A DNA stretch of 64,000 nucleotides from Mesorhizobium temperatum (GTDB taxonomy: Bacteria > Pseudomonadota > Alphaproteobacteria > Rhizobiales > Rhizobiaceae), in contig NZ_NPKJ01000015.1 of NCBI RefSeq assembly GCF_002284575.1, forward strand, positions 97,818 through 161,817. The letters are read 5' to 3'. The notes under the pieces are model-generated. The model saw only the letters and a program-made list of their open reading frames with translations, ran no database searches and had not been told where the DNA came from. The stretch's first letter is position 1. Each line of letters opens with the position of its first letter. Both the position numbers and the translations under genes were made by a program. Below are positions 1-10,637 of the stretch, one piece after another.

Positions 1-5
1 TAGCG

Positions 6-1184
6 ATGAAGTCTCCCGACAGCGCCTCGATCCAAGAATCCGATATCGCGATCATCGGCGGCGGTATTGCCGGAGCGAGTGCGGCCTATGAGCTGGCGGC
101 CGTCTCGTCGGTCATCCTGCTCGAGCGCGAAAGCCATTGCGGCTACCATTCCACCGGCCGGTCGGCCGCGAGCTTTACCGAGAATTACGGCAACGCCGTC
201 ATCCGACGGCTGGCGATCGCCAGCCGATCTTTTCTCGAAGCGCCGCCCGAGGGCTTTTGCGATCATCCCTTGACGCTCCCGCGTGGCATGCTGACCATCG
301 CGCGCCAGGATCAGCTGGGCCGGCTTGAAGAGGAACTCGAAAAGGCCAGGCAATTCGTGCCGTCGATCCATCGGGTCAGCCCCGAACAGGCGTTGGCGCG
401 CGTGCCGGTGCTGCGATCGGAGTATGTCGCCGGTGCGTTCGTCGAACCAGGCTGTCGCGAGATCGACGTCAACGAGCTTCATCAGGGTTTCCTGCGCACT
501 GCGCGCAAGCATGGCGGCCGGATCGTCACCAATGCAGGCGTCGACGCAATCGAGCGGCACAAGGATCGCTGGATCCTGCAGACGAGCCAGGGACTATTCG
601 CCGCGCCGATCCTCGTCAATGCGGCCGGCGCCTGGGCCGACAGGATCGCCGCTCTGGCCAAAATTGCCCCGATCGGTCTGGTGCCGAAGCGACGCACTGC
701 GTTCCATGTCGCGGCACCGGATGGCGTCTCGATTGCCAGCTGGCCGCTGGTCAACGATGTCGGCGAGGAATTCTACCTCAAGCCGGACGCCGGCCGGATT
801 TTCGTCTCGCCGGCGGATGCGACCCCGAGCGAGCCGATGGACGCCTATCCCGACGATTTCGACGTCGCCGTCGGCGTCGATCGCCTGCAGCGGGCGACGA
901 CGATCGACGTGCGCCGGATAGAGCATCAATGGGCGGGCCTGCGCAGTTTTGTCAGCGACGCCTCGCCGGTGGTCGGCTTCGACGCCGAGGCCGAGGGCTT
1001 CTTCTGGCTGGCGGGCCAGGGCGGCTACGGCATCAAGACATCGCCGGCGCTCGCCAGGGCATGTCGCGATCTAATCGGCACCGGACGCTTGCCGGATGAT
1101 CTGTTGCGTCAAGGCATCGAGCCGGGTGATCTTGCGCCCGGCCGGATCGGGGCGACATCCGCGCCGGAGGAAAAAGCACCGTGA
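6..1184 (+). CDS. FAD-dependent oxidoreductase, D-amino-acid oxidase (DAO/glycine oxidase) family
   Basis: The 392-residue protein opens with a dinucleotide-binding motif, GGGIAG at about residues 18-23, followed by the acidic ERE end of the second strand and a CGYHSTGRSAAS segment typical of DAO-fold amine oxidases. A GQGGYGIKTSPA segment near residue 340 fits the C-terminal FAD contact. The family oxidises amino acids or amines to imines. The start is the first ATG in the window, and an earlier start lying upstream cannot be excluded. Its TGA overlaps a GTG of the next frame (gtga), so it is probably translationally coupled to the ridA remnant and to the D-carbamoylase. Substrate choice (D-amino acid versus sarcosine-type) is inferred from context only. 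Confidence 0.85.
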   Translation: MKSPDSASIQESDIAIIGGGIAGASAAYELAAVSSVILLERESHCGYHSTGRSAASFTENYGNAVIRRLAIASRSFLEAPPEGFCDHPLTLPRGMLTIARQDQLGRLEEELEKARQFVPSIHRVSPEQALARVPVLRSEYVAGAFVEPGCREIDVNELHQGFLRTARKHGGRIVTNAGVDAIERHKDRWILQTSQGLFAAPILVNAAGAWADRIAALAKIAPIGLVPKRRTAFHVAAPDGVSIASWPLVNDVGEEFYLKPDAGRIFVSPADATPSEPMDAYPDDFDVAVGVDRLQRATTIDVRRIEHQWAGLRSFVSDASPVVGFDAEAEGFFWLAGQGGYGIKTSPALARACRDLIGTGRLPDDLLRQGIEPGDLAPGRIGATSAPEEKAP

Positions 1185-1198
1185 GCAAGGATGACCGC

Positions 1199-1547
1199 AT
1201 GACAATCGAACGCTTCGAGAACGGACCACGCTTCTGCCGTGTGCTCAGCCACATTGGGCATTGTCTATCTGGCCGGCATGACGGCCGACGATCTGTCGGG
1301 CGACACCACGCAGCAGACGCGCGACGTGCTCGCCAAGGTCGACACCTATCTGGCGAAGGCCGGCGGCGACAAGTCCAGTATCCTGAGCGCCACGGTATGG
1401 CTGCGCGACATTGCCGACTTCGACAAGATGAACGCCGCCTGGGACGCCTGGATCGACAAAAGCGCCATGCCGGTGCGGGCAACGGTCGAAGCCAGGCTCG
1501 CCGGCGACGGCTATCGCGTCGAGATCATGGTGACCGCTGCAGCCTGA
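1199..1547 (+). pseudogene. RidA/YjgF-family imine deaminase, frameshifted
   Basis: Two overlapping frames each carry part of one RidA-family protein. The upstream frame from the ATG at 1199 gives MTIERFENGPRFCRVLSH. The downstream frame gives GIVYLAGMTADD and the rest of the family, including TRDVLAKVDTYLAKAGGDKS and ARLAGDGYRVEI. Between the cac at 1250-1252 and the ggc at 1257-1259 there are four bases where three are needed, so one extra base at 1253-1256 explains the break. Removing it yields 115 residues, the normal family size. RidA hydrolyses reactive imines made by amino-acid oxidases, which fits the neighbour upstream. A fallback GTG at 1239 would give a 102-residue N-truncated product. 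Sequencing error is possible. Confidence 0.75.
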
Positions 1548-1574
1548 GCTGCGATCTATTGGGGAGACGACGCC

Positions 1575-2483
1575 ATGGCTCGAGACCTGTCCATCGCGGT
1601 CTGCCAGACCGGCCCGATACAGAAAAGCGCGCAACGGCCCGAAACGGTGGACCGGCTGGTCGCGCTTCTGGAAAAAGCGGCCGCCGCCGGCGCGGAAATC
1701 GCGGTGTTTCCCGAACTGGCGCTGACAACCTTCTTTCCGCGTTGGCGCATCGACGACCGGGCCGAGATCGAAGCGTTCTTCGAGCCCGCCATGCCGGGCC
1801 CGCAGACGCAGCGCCTTTACGACGCCGCGGCGCGGCTCAGGATAGGCTTTGCGCTCGGATATGCCGAGCTGGCGCGCGTCGACGGGGCCCGCTTCAACAC
1901 GATGGATCTGGTCGGGCAGGACGGCAAGCTTGTCGGGCGCTACCGCAAGATCCATGTGCCGGGATCAAGTGAGCCGGAACCGGGCACGACCGTCCATCTC
2001 GAGCGGCGTTATTTCGAGCCGGGCAATCTCGGCTTTCCGGTCTTCGTCTATCGCGGCGTGCGCGTCGGCATGGCCATCTGCAACGACCGGCGCTGGCCGG
2101 AGACCTACCGCATGCTCTGCCTCAACGGCGCCGAAATTGTCCTGATCGGCTACAACACGCCGCTGCTGCTCGATGAGGCGCCGGCGCAGGCGCATCTGCG
2201 CATGTTCCACAATCATCTGCCGATGCAGGCCGGCGCCTATCAGAACACGGTCTGGGTCGCGGCAGCGGCCAAGGCCGGCGTCGAGGACGGCCAGGCCTTG
2301 ATCGGCGGCTCCTGCATCATCGCCCCGACCGGCGAAATCGCGGCGCAGGCGATGTCGCTCGACGACGAGGTGATCGTCCATCGCGCCGATCTCGACCTGA
2401 TCGCCGTCTGCCGCAAGGTGAATTTCGACTTCGCCAGATATCGCCGGCCCGACCAATATCAGCTGATCGCGGATCAGGTTTGA
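1575..2483 (+). CDS. N-carbamoyl-D-amino acid hydrolase (D-carbamoylase)
   Basis: This 302-residue protein of the nitrilase superfamily hydrolyses N-carbamoyl-D-amino acids to D-amino acid, CO2 and ammonia. The catalytic triad is visible: Glu47 in FPELALTTFFPRW, Lys125 in YRKIHVPG and Cys169 in AICNDRRWPE. These segments, the RYFEPG and MQAGAYQN stretches, and the length all match the classical Agrobacterium D-carbamoylase as I remember it. The start ATG follows GGGGAGACGACGCC. It lies 27 bp after the ridA remnant on the same strand. With the D-amino-acid oxidase upstream the cluster could take a carbamoyl-D-amino acid to a keto acid. No hydantoinase of the cyclic amidohydrolase (D-hydantoinase) type is in the window. 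Confidence 0.93.
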   Translation: MARDLSIAVCQTGPIQKSAQRPETVDRLVALLEKAAAAGAEIAVFPELALTTFFPRWRIDDRAEIEAFFEPAMPGPQTQRLYDAAARLRIGFALGYAELARVDGARFNTMDLVGQDGKLVGRYRKIHVPGSSEPEPGTTVHLERRYFEPGNLGFPVFVYRGVRVGMAICNDRRWPETYRMLCLNGAEIVLIGYNTPLLLDEAPAQAHLRMFHNHLPMQAGAYQNTVWVAAAAKAGVEDGQALIGGSCIIAPTGEIAAQAMSLDDEVIVHRADLDLIAVCRKVNFDFARYRRPDQYQLIADQV

Positions 2484-2504
2484 GGTGACAGCCCTCGCTG
2501 GCGT

Positions 2505-2605
2505 TAGAGCGCTTTGCGTTTTGGTGGAACCAAAACGGCGCCCTAACTCTTTGTTTTAACGCATTTTGTCGGACGCCAAACGAAGACGTTTGGCTGCAAA
2601 ATGCT

Positions 2606-2611
<6 letters not shown>
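2505..2611. repeat. Palindromic intergenic repeat (R3-like)
   Basis: The gap between the convergent D-carbamoylase and ABC ATPase genes is filled by an AGAGCGCTTTGCGTTTTGG stretch with inverted segments (gttttggtggaaccaaaac; gccaaacgaagacgtttggc) and an AATGCTCTAGG end that mirrors the AGAGCG start. It resembles, but is not identical to, the copies near 34.6 kb and 55.2 kb. It may act as a bidirectional terminator. This is inferred from the dyads. Confidence 0.5.
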
Positions 2612-4434
<1,823 letters not shown>

Positions 4435-4438
<4 letters not shown>

Positions 4439-5379
4439 TCGAAGACGCAGCGCGGGAAGTAGAACGACACCACCCAGTTCGGCATGTCGACGATCTCGCT
4501 GATCCGGAGATCGCCGCAGACCGAAACCAGCATGTAGGCCTCGACCGGCTCCATTCCGTAGCGGCCGGCAAGCAGGTCGATCATCTGGGAGACCGCTTCT
4601 CTGGCGCCCGTCATCAGGTCCGGTCCGATGCCGGTCGTCACCTCGTAGCCCTTGGCATCGAGATGGCGCGTCACTGGCCCTGGCGTGGTGAAGCGCGGTG
4701 TCTTCAGCCGCGCATCCTTAACCAGGTCGAGCTTGAGCACGACATCCATCGGGCTTTCGATCGCCGTGCCGCACACTTCGCCGTCGCCCTGCGCGGCATG
4801 CGTGTCGCCGACCGAAAACAGCGCACCGGCCACCTCCACCGGCAGATAGAGCGTGGTGCCGGCCGCGAGATCGCGGATGTCGAGATTGCCGCCGACGCGC
4901 CTTGGCGGCACCACCGAGTGAAGGCCCATTTCAGCCAGCGCGTTGCCGATGGTGCCGGCAAAGGGTTTCAGCGGCACGCGGGCTTGCCTGCCGAACAGCG
5001 CCGGCTCGAGCGAGACGGCGTCGTATGTCCAGATGTTCAGCGCCGGTTCCGGGAAGTCGTCGGCGAGTAGGCCGAACCCAGGAATGTTCCCCGTCCAACC
5101 GAAGCCGGACGGCTTGAACATCTCGATCGTCACCTTCAATGCATCGCCCGGCTCGGCACCTTCGACGAAGATCGGCCCGGTCACCGGGTTGATCCTGTCG
5201 AAGTCGAGCTTGGCGACGTCGGCAACGGTGCTGTCGGCCTGAAGCTGGCCACCTGACGAATCGAGGCACTGGAATTCGATCGTCGAACCGGGCGCCACCC
5301 GCTCAGTCGGGACAAAGGAATTGTCCCAGCCGAAATGATGATGGCGACCGTGGATGGTGTAGTCGCAGTTATTGCACAT
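4435..5379 (-). CDS. Acetamidase/formamidase family protein
   Basis: The 314-residue protein belongs to the FmdA/AmdA family, which hydrolyses formamide or short aliphatic amides to ammonia and the acid. Supporting segments are PVTGPIFVEGAEPGDAL, GNIPGFGLL, the SVGDTHAAQGDGEVCGTAIE metal-site region and a C-terminal AYMLVSVCGDLRI. The first 11 bp overlap the 3' end of the binding-protein gene, and its stop overlaps the ATPase start, so it is deeply embedded in the transporter operon. The AmiC/AmiR pair at the head of the operon suggests induction by an amide. The true substrate is not shown by the sequence. Confidence 0.88.
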
Positions 5380-7012
5380 CGGTCACATACACATTGTCGT
5401 AGTTGATCGGGATATGGACAGGGTCGACATAGAGATTGTCGGCGCCGCCCATCCGGGCCGATTTCATGGTGAAGCGCTGCTCGTTGAAGACCGGCACCCA
5501 GGGCGCGTCTTCCATGATCTTGCCGTAGATCGCGCTCCACATCTTGGCACGTTCGGCTGATTTGGCCGGATCGACGATCGAGTCGGCCTCCGCCGCCTTG
5601 GCGTCGAGATCCTTGTTGCAGTACCACGACCAGTTCCAGCCACCCGGAACCGCGCCGGCGCAGCCGAGGATCGGCCCGTAGAAGTTCGACGGATCGGGGA
5701 AATCGGCGATCCAGGCCATGCCGCCGGACCAGATCATCGGCGCGCCGGCCTTGTCGCCGCCGGCGGCGATAACATTGGCCTGCGCGAGCGACTGGATGCT
5801 GGCCTTGATGCCGACGGCCGCCAAATCCTGCTGGATCGCCTGGGCGATGCGCGGGTTGGGATCGGTGTTCATGGCGAACAGCTGCGTGTCGAAACCATCG
5901 GGATGACCGGCCTCGGCAAGCAAAGCCTTGGCTTTGGCCACGTCATAGGGATAGCCCTTGAATTCCTTGTCGTAGCCGGGCATCGACGGCGGCAGCGGCT
6001 GGTTGGCCGGCACCGCACGGTTGTTGATCAGCTGGACGATACGGTCCTTGTTGATCGCCATGTTGACCGCTTGCCGCACCTTCACATTGTCGAACGGCGC
6101 CATGGTGGTGTTCATGGTGATGTAGCCGGTGTGCAACTGGCCGCCCTCGACAACGCGGGCCTTCTGCTCGGGATCGGCCATCACCTCCTGGAACTTGGCC
6201 GGCGGAATGCCGTCGCCGGGAATGTCGATCTCGCCCTTCTGCAGCCGCAGCAGCGCCACGATCGGCTCCTGGCCGATCTCGAAGCTGACCTTGTCGAGAT
6301 ACGGCAGGCCCTTGTGCCAGTAATCCGGGTTGCGCTCGAAGACGACGCGCTGACCGAGCGTCCATTCGGCGAACTTGAAAGCCCCGGTGCCGACCGGATG
6401 CTTGCCGAAATCCGCGCCGTATTTCTCGACCTCCTCCTTCGGCACAACATGCGAGAAGTTGATGGCCATGACATGCAGGAAGGTGGCGTCGGGCCGGGTC
6501 AGTTCGAACTTGATCGTGTAGGGGTCGACGACGGTGACGCCCGCCAGGCTTTCCGCCTTGCCGGCAGCGACATCGTCATGGCCCTTGATGGAGCCGAAGA
6601 AGCCGGCGCCCGGGCTCTGCGTCTTCGGATTGGTGACGCGGTCGAGCGAATATTTCACGTCGTCGGCAGTCATCTCGCGGCCATTGTGGAACTTCACCCC
6701 TTGGCGCAGCTTGAAGGTGAAGGTCTTGCCGTCGGGCGCAATCTCGTAGCTCTCGGCGAGGTCGGGCCGCAGGTTGGTGGTGCCCGGCTCATAGTCCATC
6801 AGCCCGTCGAACAGGCTCTTGATCATCGACCAGTTCTGCCAGTCATAGCCGATGGCCGGATCGAGCGTAGCGACGTCGTCCTTGTAGGTGATGGTGATCG
6901 CGCCGCCCGGCTTGGCGTTCGGATCGACGGCATCCTCGGCGCGTACGCTTGTCATGCCGAGCATCAGCGCGAGCGCCGACACTGCAACGGTGGAGGTCAA
7001 TAATTTCTTCAT
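5369..7012 (-). CDS. ABC transporter substrate-binding protein, family 5 (peptide/amide type)
   Basis: The protein has 547 residues starting at the ATG at 7012, preceded by AGAAAGGGAAC. The open frame runs further upstream, but that part overlaps the permease gene and lacks family character. A Sec signal peptide is visible (MKKLLTSTVAVSALALMLG, cut after VRA near residue 25). The mature part has SBP_bac_5 features: DVATLDPAIGYDW, YEIAPDGKTFTFKLRQGVKFHNG, TADDVKYSLDR and the FAEWTLGQRVVFERNPDYW segment. It captures the ligand in the periplasm for the two permeases encoded just upstream. Confidence 0.93.
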   Translation of the reverse strand: MKKLLTSTVAVSALALMLGMTSVRAEDAVDPNAKPGGAITITYKDDVATLDPAIGYDWQNWSMIKSLFDGLMDYEPGTTNLRPDLAESYEIAPDGKTFTFKLRQGVKFHNGREMTADDVKYSLDRVTNPKTQSPGAGFFGSIKGHDDVAAGKAESLAGVTVVDPYTIKFELTRPDATFLHVMAINFSHVVPKEEVEKYGADFGKHPVGTGAFKFAEWTLGQRVVFERNPDYWHKGLPYLDKVSFEIGQEPIVALLRLQKGEIDIPGDGIPPAKFQEVMADPEQKARVVEGGQLHTGYITMNTTMAPFDNVKVRQAVNMAINKDRIVQLINNRAVPANQPLPPSMPGYDKEFKGYPYDVAKAKALLAEAGHPDGFDTQLFAMNTDPNPRIAQAIQQDLAAVGIKASIQSLAQANVIAAGGDKAGAPMIWSGGMAWIADFPDPSNFYGPILGCAGAVPGGWNWSWYCNKDLDAKAAEADSIVDPAKSAERAKMWSAIYGKIMEDAPWVPVFNEQRFTMKSARMGGADNLYVDPVHIPINYDNVYVTDVQ

Positions 7013-7056
7013 CTCATGTTCCCTTTCTCTGGTTTTTATCGGTCTTTTTTTGGTTT

Positions 7057-7977
7057 TCATCTGAGCTTGATGCGCGGGTCGATGAACGGTGCGACGGTGT
7101 CGGCCAGGAGATTGCCGAGCACGATGGCGAAGGCCGAAACCAGGGTGACACCCATGATGATCGGAATGTCGACCCGCTGGATGGCCTGCCAGGCAAGCTG
7201 GCCGATGCCGGGCCAGCCGAACACGCTTTCGACCACCACGATGCCGCCCATGAAGATGCCGATGTCGATGCCGATCATGGCGATGACCGGCAGGATGGCG
7301 TTGGGCAGTGCATGGCGGAAAATGATGGCGCCGCGCGCAAGGCCCTTGGCGCGGGCGGTCCGCATATAGTCCTGGCGCAGCACGTCGATCATCGACGAGC
7401 GCATCATGCGGGCGTACCAGCCGGCGCCGAGGATGCCCATGGTCAGCGAGGGCAGCACCAAATGGCGCCAGGTGCCGTAACCGCCGATCGGAAACCAGCC
7501 GAGCCGGACGGCGAATACATAAAGGAGCAGCAGGCCGACGACGAATTGCGGCGCCGAGACGCCGACAAAGGAAGCGACCATGAGTGTCTGGTCGGTGGCG
7601 GTGCCGCGCCTGACGGCGGCAAGCAGGCCCATCGTCAGGCCGATCGCCAGCTCGCAAAGGATGGCGCCGACCATCAGCAGCAGGCTTGCCGGCAGCCGCG
7701 AGACGATGAGCTCCGTGACCTCGGAACGCTGGATGTAGGAGCGTCCGAGATCGCCGCTGAGCAGGCTGGTCAGATAGTGCCAGTACTGGATGATGAAGGG
7801 CTGATCGAGGCCGAGCTGCCGGCGGATGTTCTCGACCGTCTCGGGCGTGGCGCTACGGCCGGCGATCTGTCGGACGGGATCGGCGGGCAGCAGGTAGAGC
7901 AATGCAAAGGTGATCAGCGACACGCCGAGCAGGATGAGCAGCGATTGAATGACGCGGCGGCCGAGATAGGCGATCAT
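7057..7977 (-). CDS. ABC transporter permease, DppB type
   Basis: The 306-residue inner-membrane permease starts at the ATG at 7977 (MIAYLGRRVIQSLLILLGVS), a typical DppB N-terminus. The upstream extension of the open frame is a shadow of the DppC gene. The usual GDLGRS segment and the cytoplasmic EAA-type loop (YMRTARAKGLARGAIIFRHALP) that docks on the ATPase are present, with about six hydrophobic segments. The start overlaps the stop of the upstream DppC-type permease by 4 bp. Confidence 0.93.
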   Translation of the reverse strand: MIAYLGRRVIQSLLILLGVSLITFALLYLLPADPVRQIAGRSATPETVENIRRQLGLDQPFIIQYWHYLTSLLSGDLGRSYIQRSEVTELIVSRLPASLLLMVGAILCELAIGLTMGLLAAVRRGTATDQTLMVASFVGVSAPQFVVGLLLLYVFAVRLGWFPIGGYGTWRHLVLPSLTMGILGAGWYARMMRSSMIDVLRQDYMRTARAKGLARGAIIFRHALPNAILPVIAMIGIDIGIFMGGIVVVESVFGWPGIGQLAWQAIQRVDIPIIMGVTLVSAFAIVLGNLLADTVAPFIDPRIKLR

Positions 7978-8882
7978 GCCCGGCCCCTTTGCGTCGGATC
8001 GAGGATGTCGCGCAGCGCATCGCCGATGAGGTTGAAGGCCAGCGCCAGCGCCAGGATCGCCGCACCCGGAAAGAAGACCAGCCAGGGTGCTGCCTGGAAA
8101 TAGGTCTGGTTCTCGAAAATGATGTTGCCCCAAGATGCGGTCGGCGGCTGCACGCCGATGCCGAGATAGCTGAGCGTCGCTTCCAGAAGAACGGTGGTCG
8201 AGATGCCGAGCGTGCCCCAGACGATGATCGTCGGCAGCAGATGCGGCAGGATATGGCGAAACAGGATACGTGGCGCGCTTGCCCCGATCGTACGCTCGGC
8301 GTCGATGAACTCTCGCTCGGCGAGCGAGCTTGTCTCGGTGTAGATGACCCGCGCGGTCTGCACCCAGTTCACCAGTGCAATCACCATGGCGACGATCCAC
8401 AGGCTCGGCTGGAGCACCGCCGCCAGGCAGATGGCGAGCAGCAGCGCCGGAAAGGCCATCATCAGATCGGTGAAGCGCATCAGCGCGCTGCCGATCCAGC
8501 CGCGGAAATAGCCCGCGGTGACGCCAACCAGCGTGCCGATCAGAAGCGCGACGCCGTTGGCGACGATGCCGATGACCAGCGAGGTGCGCGCGCCGAAAAG
8601 GATGCGGGTCAGCAGATCGCGGCCGAGCAGATCGGTGCCCAGCCAGAAGCTGGCATTCGGCGGCAAGGGCGCACCTTCAAGCGTCAGCCCGTCAAACATC
8701 TGCTCGTTCGGATCGTAGCCCGTCAGCCACGGCGCCAGGATGGCGCCAGCCACGACGACGGCAACGATCACCAGGCCGATCAATGCCAGAGGACGCTTGA
8801 CCAGGCGCCGCCAGACGCCGGCGCGTGGCTTGACCGGCATGCGCCCGGTTGCCGGAAGATCAGGCGCGATGGGACTGGTCAT
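7974..8882 (-). CDS. ABC transporter permease, DppC type
   Basis: The 302-residue permease has an N-terminal cytoplasmic stretch, a first membrane helix (ALIGLVIVAVVVAGAIL), the FWLGTDLLGRDLLTRILFGARTSL segment diagnostic of DppC/OppC, and an EAA loop around FIDAERTIGASAPRILFRHILP. It pairs with the DppB-type permease. Its first 23 bp overlap the 3' end of the amiR gene, so transporter and regulator are coupled. Confidence 0.93.
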   Translation of the reverse strand: MTSPIAPDLPATGRMPVKPRAGVWRRLVKRPLALIGLVIVAVVVAGAILAPWLTGYDPNEQMFDGLTLEGAPLPPNASFWLGTDLLGRDLLTRILFGARTSLVIGIVANGVALLIGTLVGVTAGYFRGWIGSALMRFTDLMMAFPALLLAICLAAVLQPSLWIVAMVIALVNWVQTARVIYTETSSLAEREFIDAERTIGASAPRILFRHILPHLLPTIIVWGTLGISTTVLLEATLSYLGIGVQPPTASWGNIIFENQTYFQAAPWLVFFPGAAILALALAFNLIGDALRDILDPTQRGRA

Positions 8883-9459
8883 CGCCGCCTTCTTCCGTCA
8901 TCGCCACGATCCTGCGCGCGGCCTCCTCGACACTGATCTGCCAGCTCATCGCCAGCGACCGGAGCTGCGCATAGGCGCGGCCGTCCTCGGCGCCTTTCGA
9001 CAAGGCCTCCACGGCGCGCACGATGGTCTGGCGCTCCGCGACGCGCAGGCGAAGCGACGATATCTCGCTTGCCAAAAGCTTGCGCGCCTCGAAACTTTGC
9101 CGCGCGATCAACAGGGCGCTGTAGACGCCGGCATTGCCGACCGGCTTCAGCAACTGGGCGTCGGCCTTGTGCGACAGCGCCCACTCGATGCGGCCTGGCG
9201 CTTCGGAGCCGATCAGCGCCACCAGCGGCATCGGCGCTTCGCCCGGCGTCCAGGGGAATTGTTCGTCGAAGCCGAGATCGGCATCGAAGAAGACGAAATC
9301 CGCCGCCAGCGCCGCGGCCGGCAGCTCCGGCCAGCAGCCGACCGTCTCGAGGCCGATGGCCGACAGTTGCCGCGTGATCGCCTGCACCGTCGGATGCGGA
9401 CGATGCAGGACAAAGGCCCTGGCGCCGCCGAGATTCGGGATGCGCGGGATCTTGCTCAC
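8860..9459 (-). CDS. ANTAR-domain antiterminator, AmiR type
   Basis: The 199-residue protein starts with a GTG (9459) that overlaps the stop of amiC. It has the AmiR layout: an N-terminal pseudo-receiver (ARAFVLHRPHPTVQAITRQL, FVFFDADLGFD) without a clear phosphorylation pocket, a coiled-coil stretch (SFEARKLLASEISSLRLRVAERQTI), and a C-terminal three-helix ANTAR domain (IVRAVEALSKG, AYAQLRSLAMSWQISVEEAARRIV). ANTAR proteins bind paired RNA hairpins and prevent termination. In the known amidase system AmiC holds AmiR inactive until an amide binds. The likely RNA target is the leader before amiC. Confidence 0.85.
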   Translation of the reverse strand: MSKIPRIPNLGGARAFVLHRPHPTVQAITRQLSAIGLETVGCWPELPAAALAADFVFFDADLGFDEQFPWTPGEAPMPLVALIGSEAPGRIEWALSHKADAQLLKPVGNAGVYSALLIARQSFEARKLLASEISSLRLRVAERQTIVRAVEALSKGAEDGRAYAQLRSLAMSWQISVEEAARRIVAMTEEGGDDQSHRA

Positions 9460-10583
9460 GACACCACCCTCAGCCGTGGGTGACCGAACGTCTCGGTCCG
9501 GTCATAGCGGGACAGGTAGGGGTCGGGCGCGACACCCTTGGTCACCAACACAGTCTTGAACGCGGTGCCCTCGATGCGCCCGATCTGCACCGGCAAGGTG
9601 GCGTGCTGGGTTTGCGGATCGATGGATATGTCGCCGAGCGGGGTTCGAAACGACGTTCCGGCAAAGGCCTGGGGAAGGTCCGGCCATTGTGCGCCGGGAT
9701 TGCGGGCGAGGATCTCGGCAAGCGTACGCACCGAGGCATAGGCGGCCGCCTCGAAGGACGAGGCAGGCATGACGGAGGGCGCCGAATCGCCCTGGCGATC
9801 CGCTGCCGACATATCGTGAAAGTACGGCCCGACGGAAAGGTGGCCATTGCCCGCCTCGTTGAGCGCCGGCAACTCGCATTCGGTCAGATTGCAGGACAGG
9901 ATCGGGCAGCGCTCCGGCCTGAAATGCGGGTCGCGCTTGGCGAGCTCAGCATAGGCCGCGATGAAGGCATAGGACGAGGAGCCGATCAGGTTGTTCAAGA
10001 TGAAATCCGGCCGAGTAGCCTGGATCTCGGCGATCAGCCTGGAGACATCGACCTCGCCGAGCGGCAGGTAGCGCTCGCCCAGAACCTTGCCGCCGGCGTC
10101 GGCGATCAGGTCGCGGGCGACACGGTTGGTCTCCCAGCCCCAGATGTAGTTCGAGCCGAGCAGGAAACCGTTGGCGCCGAAGCGCGGCACGACATGGGCC
10201 AGCAGCGGGACGAGATGCTGGTTTGGACAAGCGTGCATGTAGACGACATGCTCGTTCGCTTCGAAGCCCTCATAGGGGCAGGCGTACCAGAGCGTGCCAC
10301 CGGCGCGCTCGAGGATCGGAATGACCTCCTTGCGGCTCCATGACGTGATGCAGCCAATGATGTGGCGCGCGCCGCTGTTGGCGAGAATGTCGGCGCAGCC
10401 CGTCGCGTAGCCATCGATGTTGCCCTGCGGGTCGCGCTCCACCGGAACGAATTCGATCGGGATGGCGGGATCGGCGTTGACATCGGCGATGGCCGTCATC
10501 GCACCCGAACGGCAGGATTCGGACAGCAGGCGGTAGTTGCCCGATCGCGAGTAAAGGATGCCGATTTCGATACGCCGTCCCAA
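9456..10583 (-). CDS. Amide-sensing negative regulator, AmiC type (type 1 periplasmic-binding fold)
   Basis: The protein lines up with Pseudomonas AmiC, as I remember it, along its whole length: GILYSRSGNYRLLSESCRSGA, ARHIIGCITSWSRKEVIPILE, ACPYEGFEANEHVVYMHACPNQ, LLGSNYIWGWETNRV and VGPYFHD. It has no signal peptide, which fits a cytoplasmic ligand sensor. I choose the TTG at 10583 (MGRRIEIGILYS, 375 residues), with GGGGA five bases upstream. The longer ATG frame from 10646 would have to be translated through a terminator-like hairpin and adds an Arg-rich stretch foreign to the family. Its stop overlaps the amiR GTG. Confidence 0.85.
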   Translation of the reverse strand: MGRRIEIGILYSRSGNYRLLSESCRSGAMTAIADVNADPAIPIEFVPVERDPQGNIDGYATGCADILANSGARHIIGCITSWSRKEVIPILERAGGTLWYACPYEGFEANEHVVYMHACPNQHLVPLLAHVVPRFGANGFLLGSNYIWGWETNRVARDLIADAGGKVLGERYLPLGEVDVSRLIAEIQATRPDFILNNLIGSSSYAFIAAYAELAKRDPHFRPERCPILSCNLTECELPALNEAGNGHLSVGPYFHDMSAADRQGDSAPSVMPASSFEAAAYASVRTLAEILARNPGAQWPDLPQAFAGTSFRTPLGDISIDPQTQHATLPVQIGRIEGTAFKTVLVTKGVAPDPYLSRYDRTETFGHPRLRVVS

Positions 10584-10593
10584 GCAAATCCCC

Positions 10594-10637
10594 AAAATAA
10601 CAATGCCCCGCAGCCGCCGCCGCGGAAGGCGAGGCAT
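10594..10637 (-). terminator. Leader hairpin plus U-tract before amiC (candidate antitermination site)
   Basis: Read on the minus strand, ATGCCTCGC (10637-10629) can pair with GCGGGGCAT (10611-10603) through nine bases with one G-U wobble. TGTTATTTT follows (10602-10594), just before the amiC ribosome-binding site. The 5' arm is preceded by a second copy of ATGCCTCG (10646-10639), nine bases earlier, that could compete for the same 3' arm. The position and the presence of an ANTAR protein gene downstream suggest conditional termination. Confidence 0.5.

Noticed and set aside
7013..7657. 215-residue N-terminal extension of the family 5 binding-protein frame
   Set aside because: It lies wholly inside the DppB permease gene in another frame, lacks homology character, and the real start at 7012 has a ribosome-binding site and a signal peptide.
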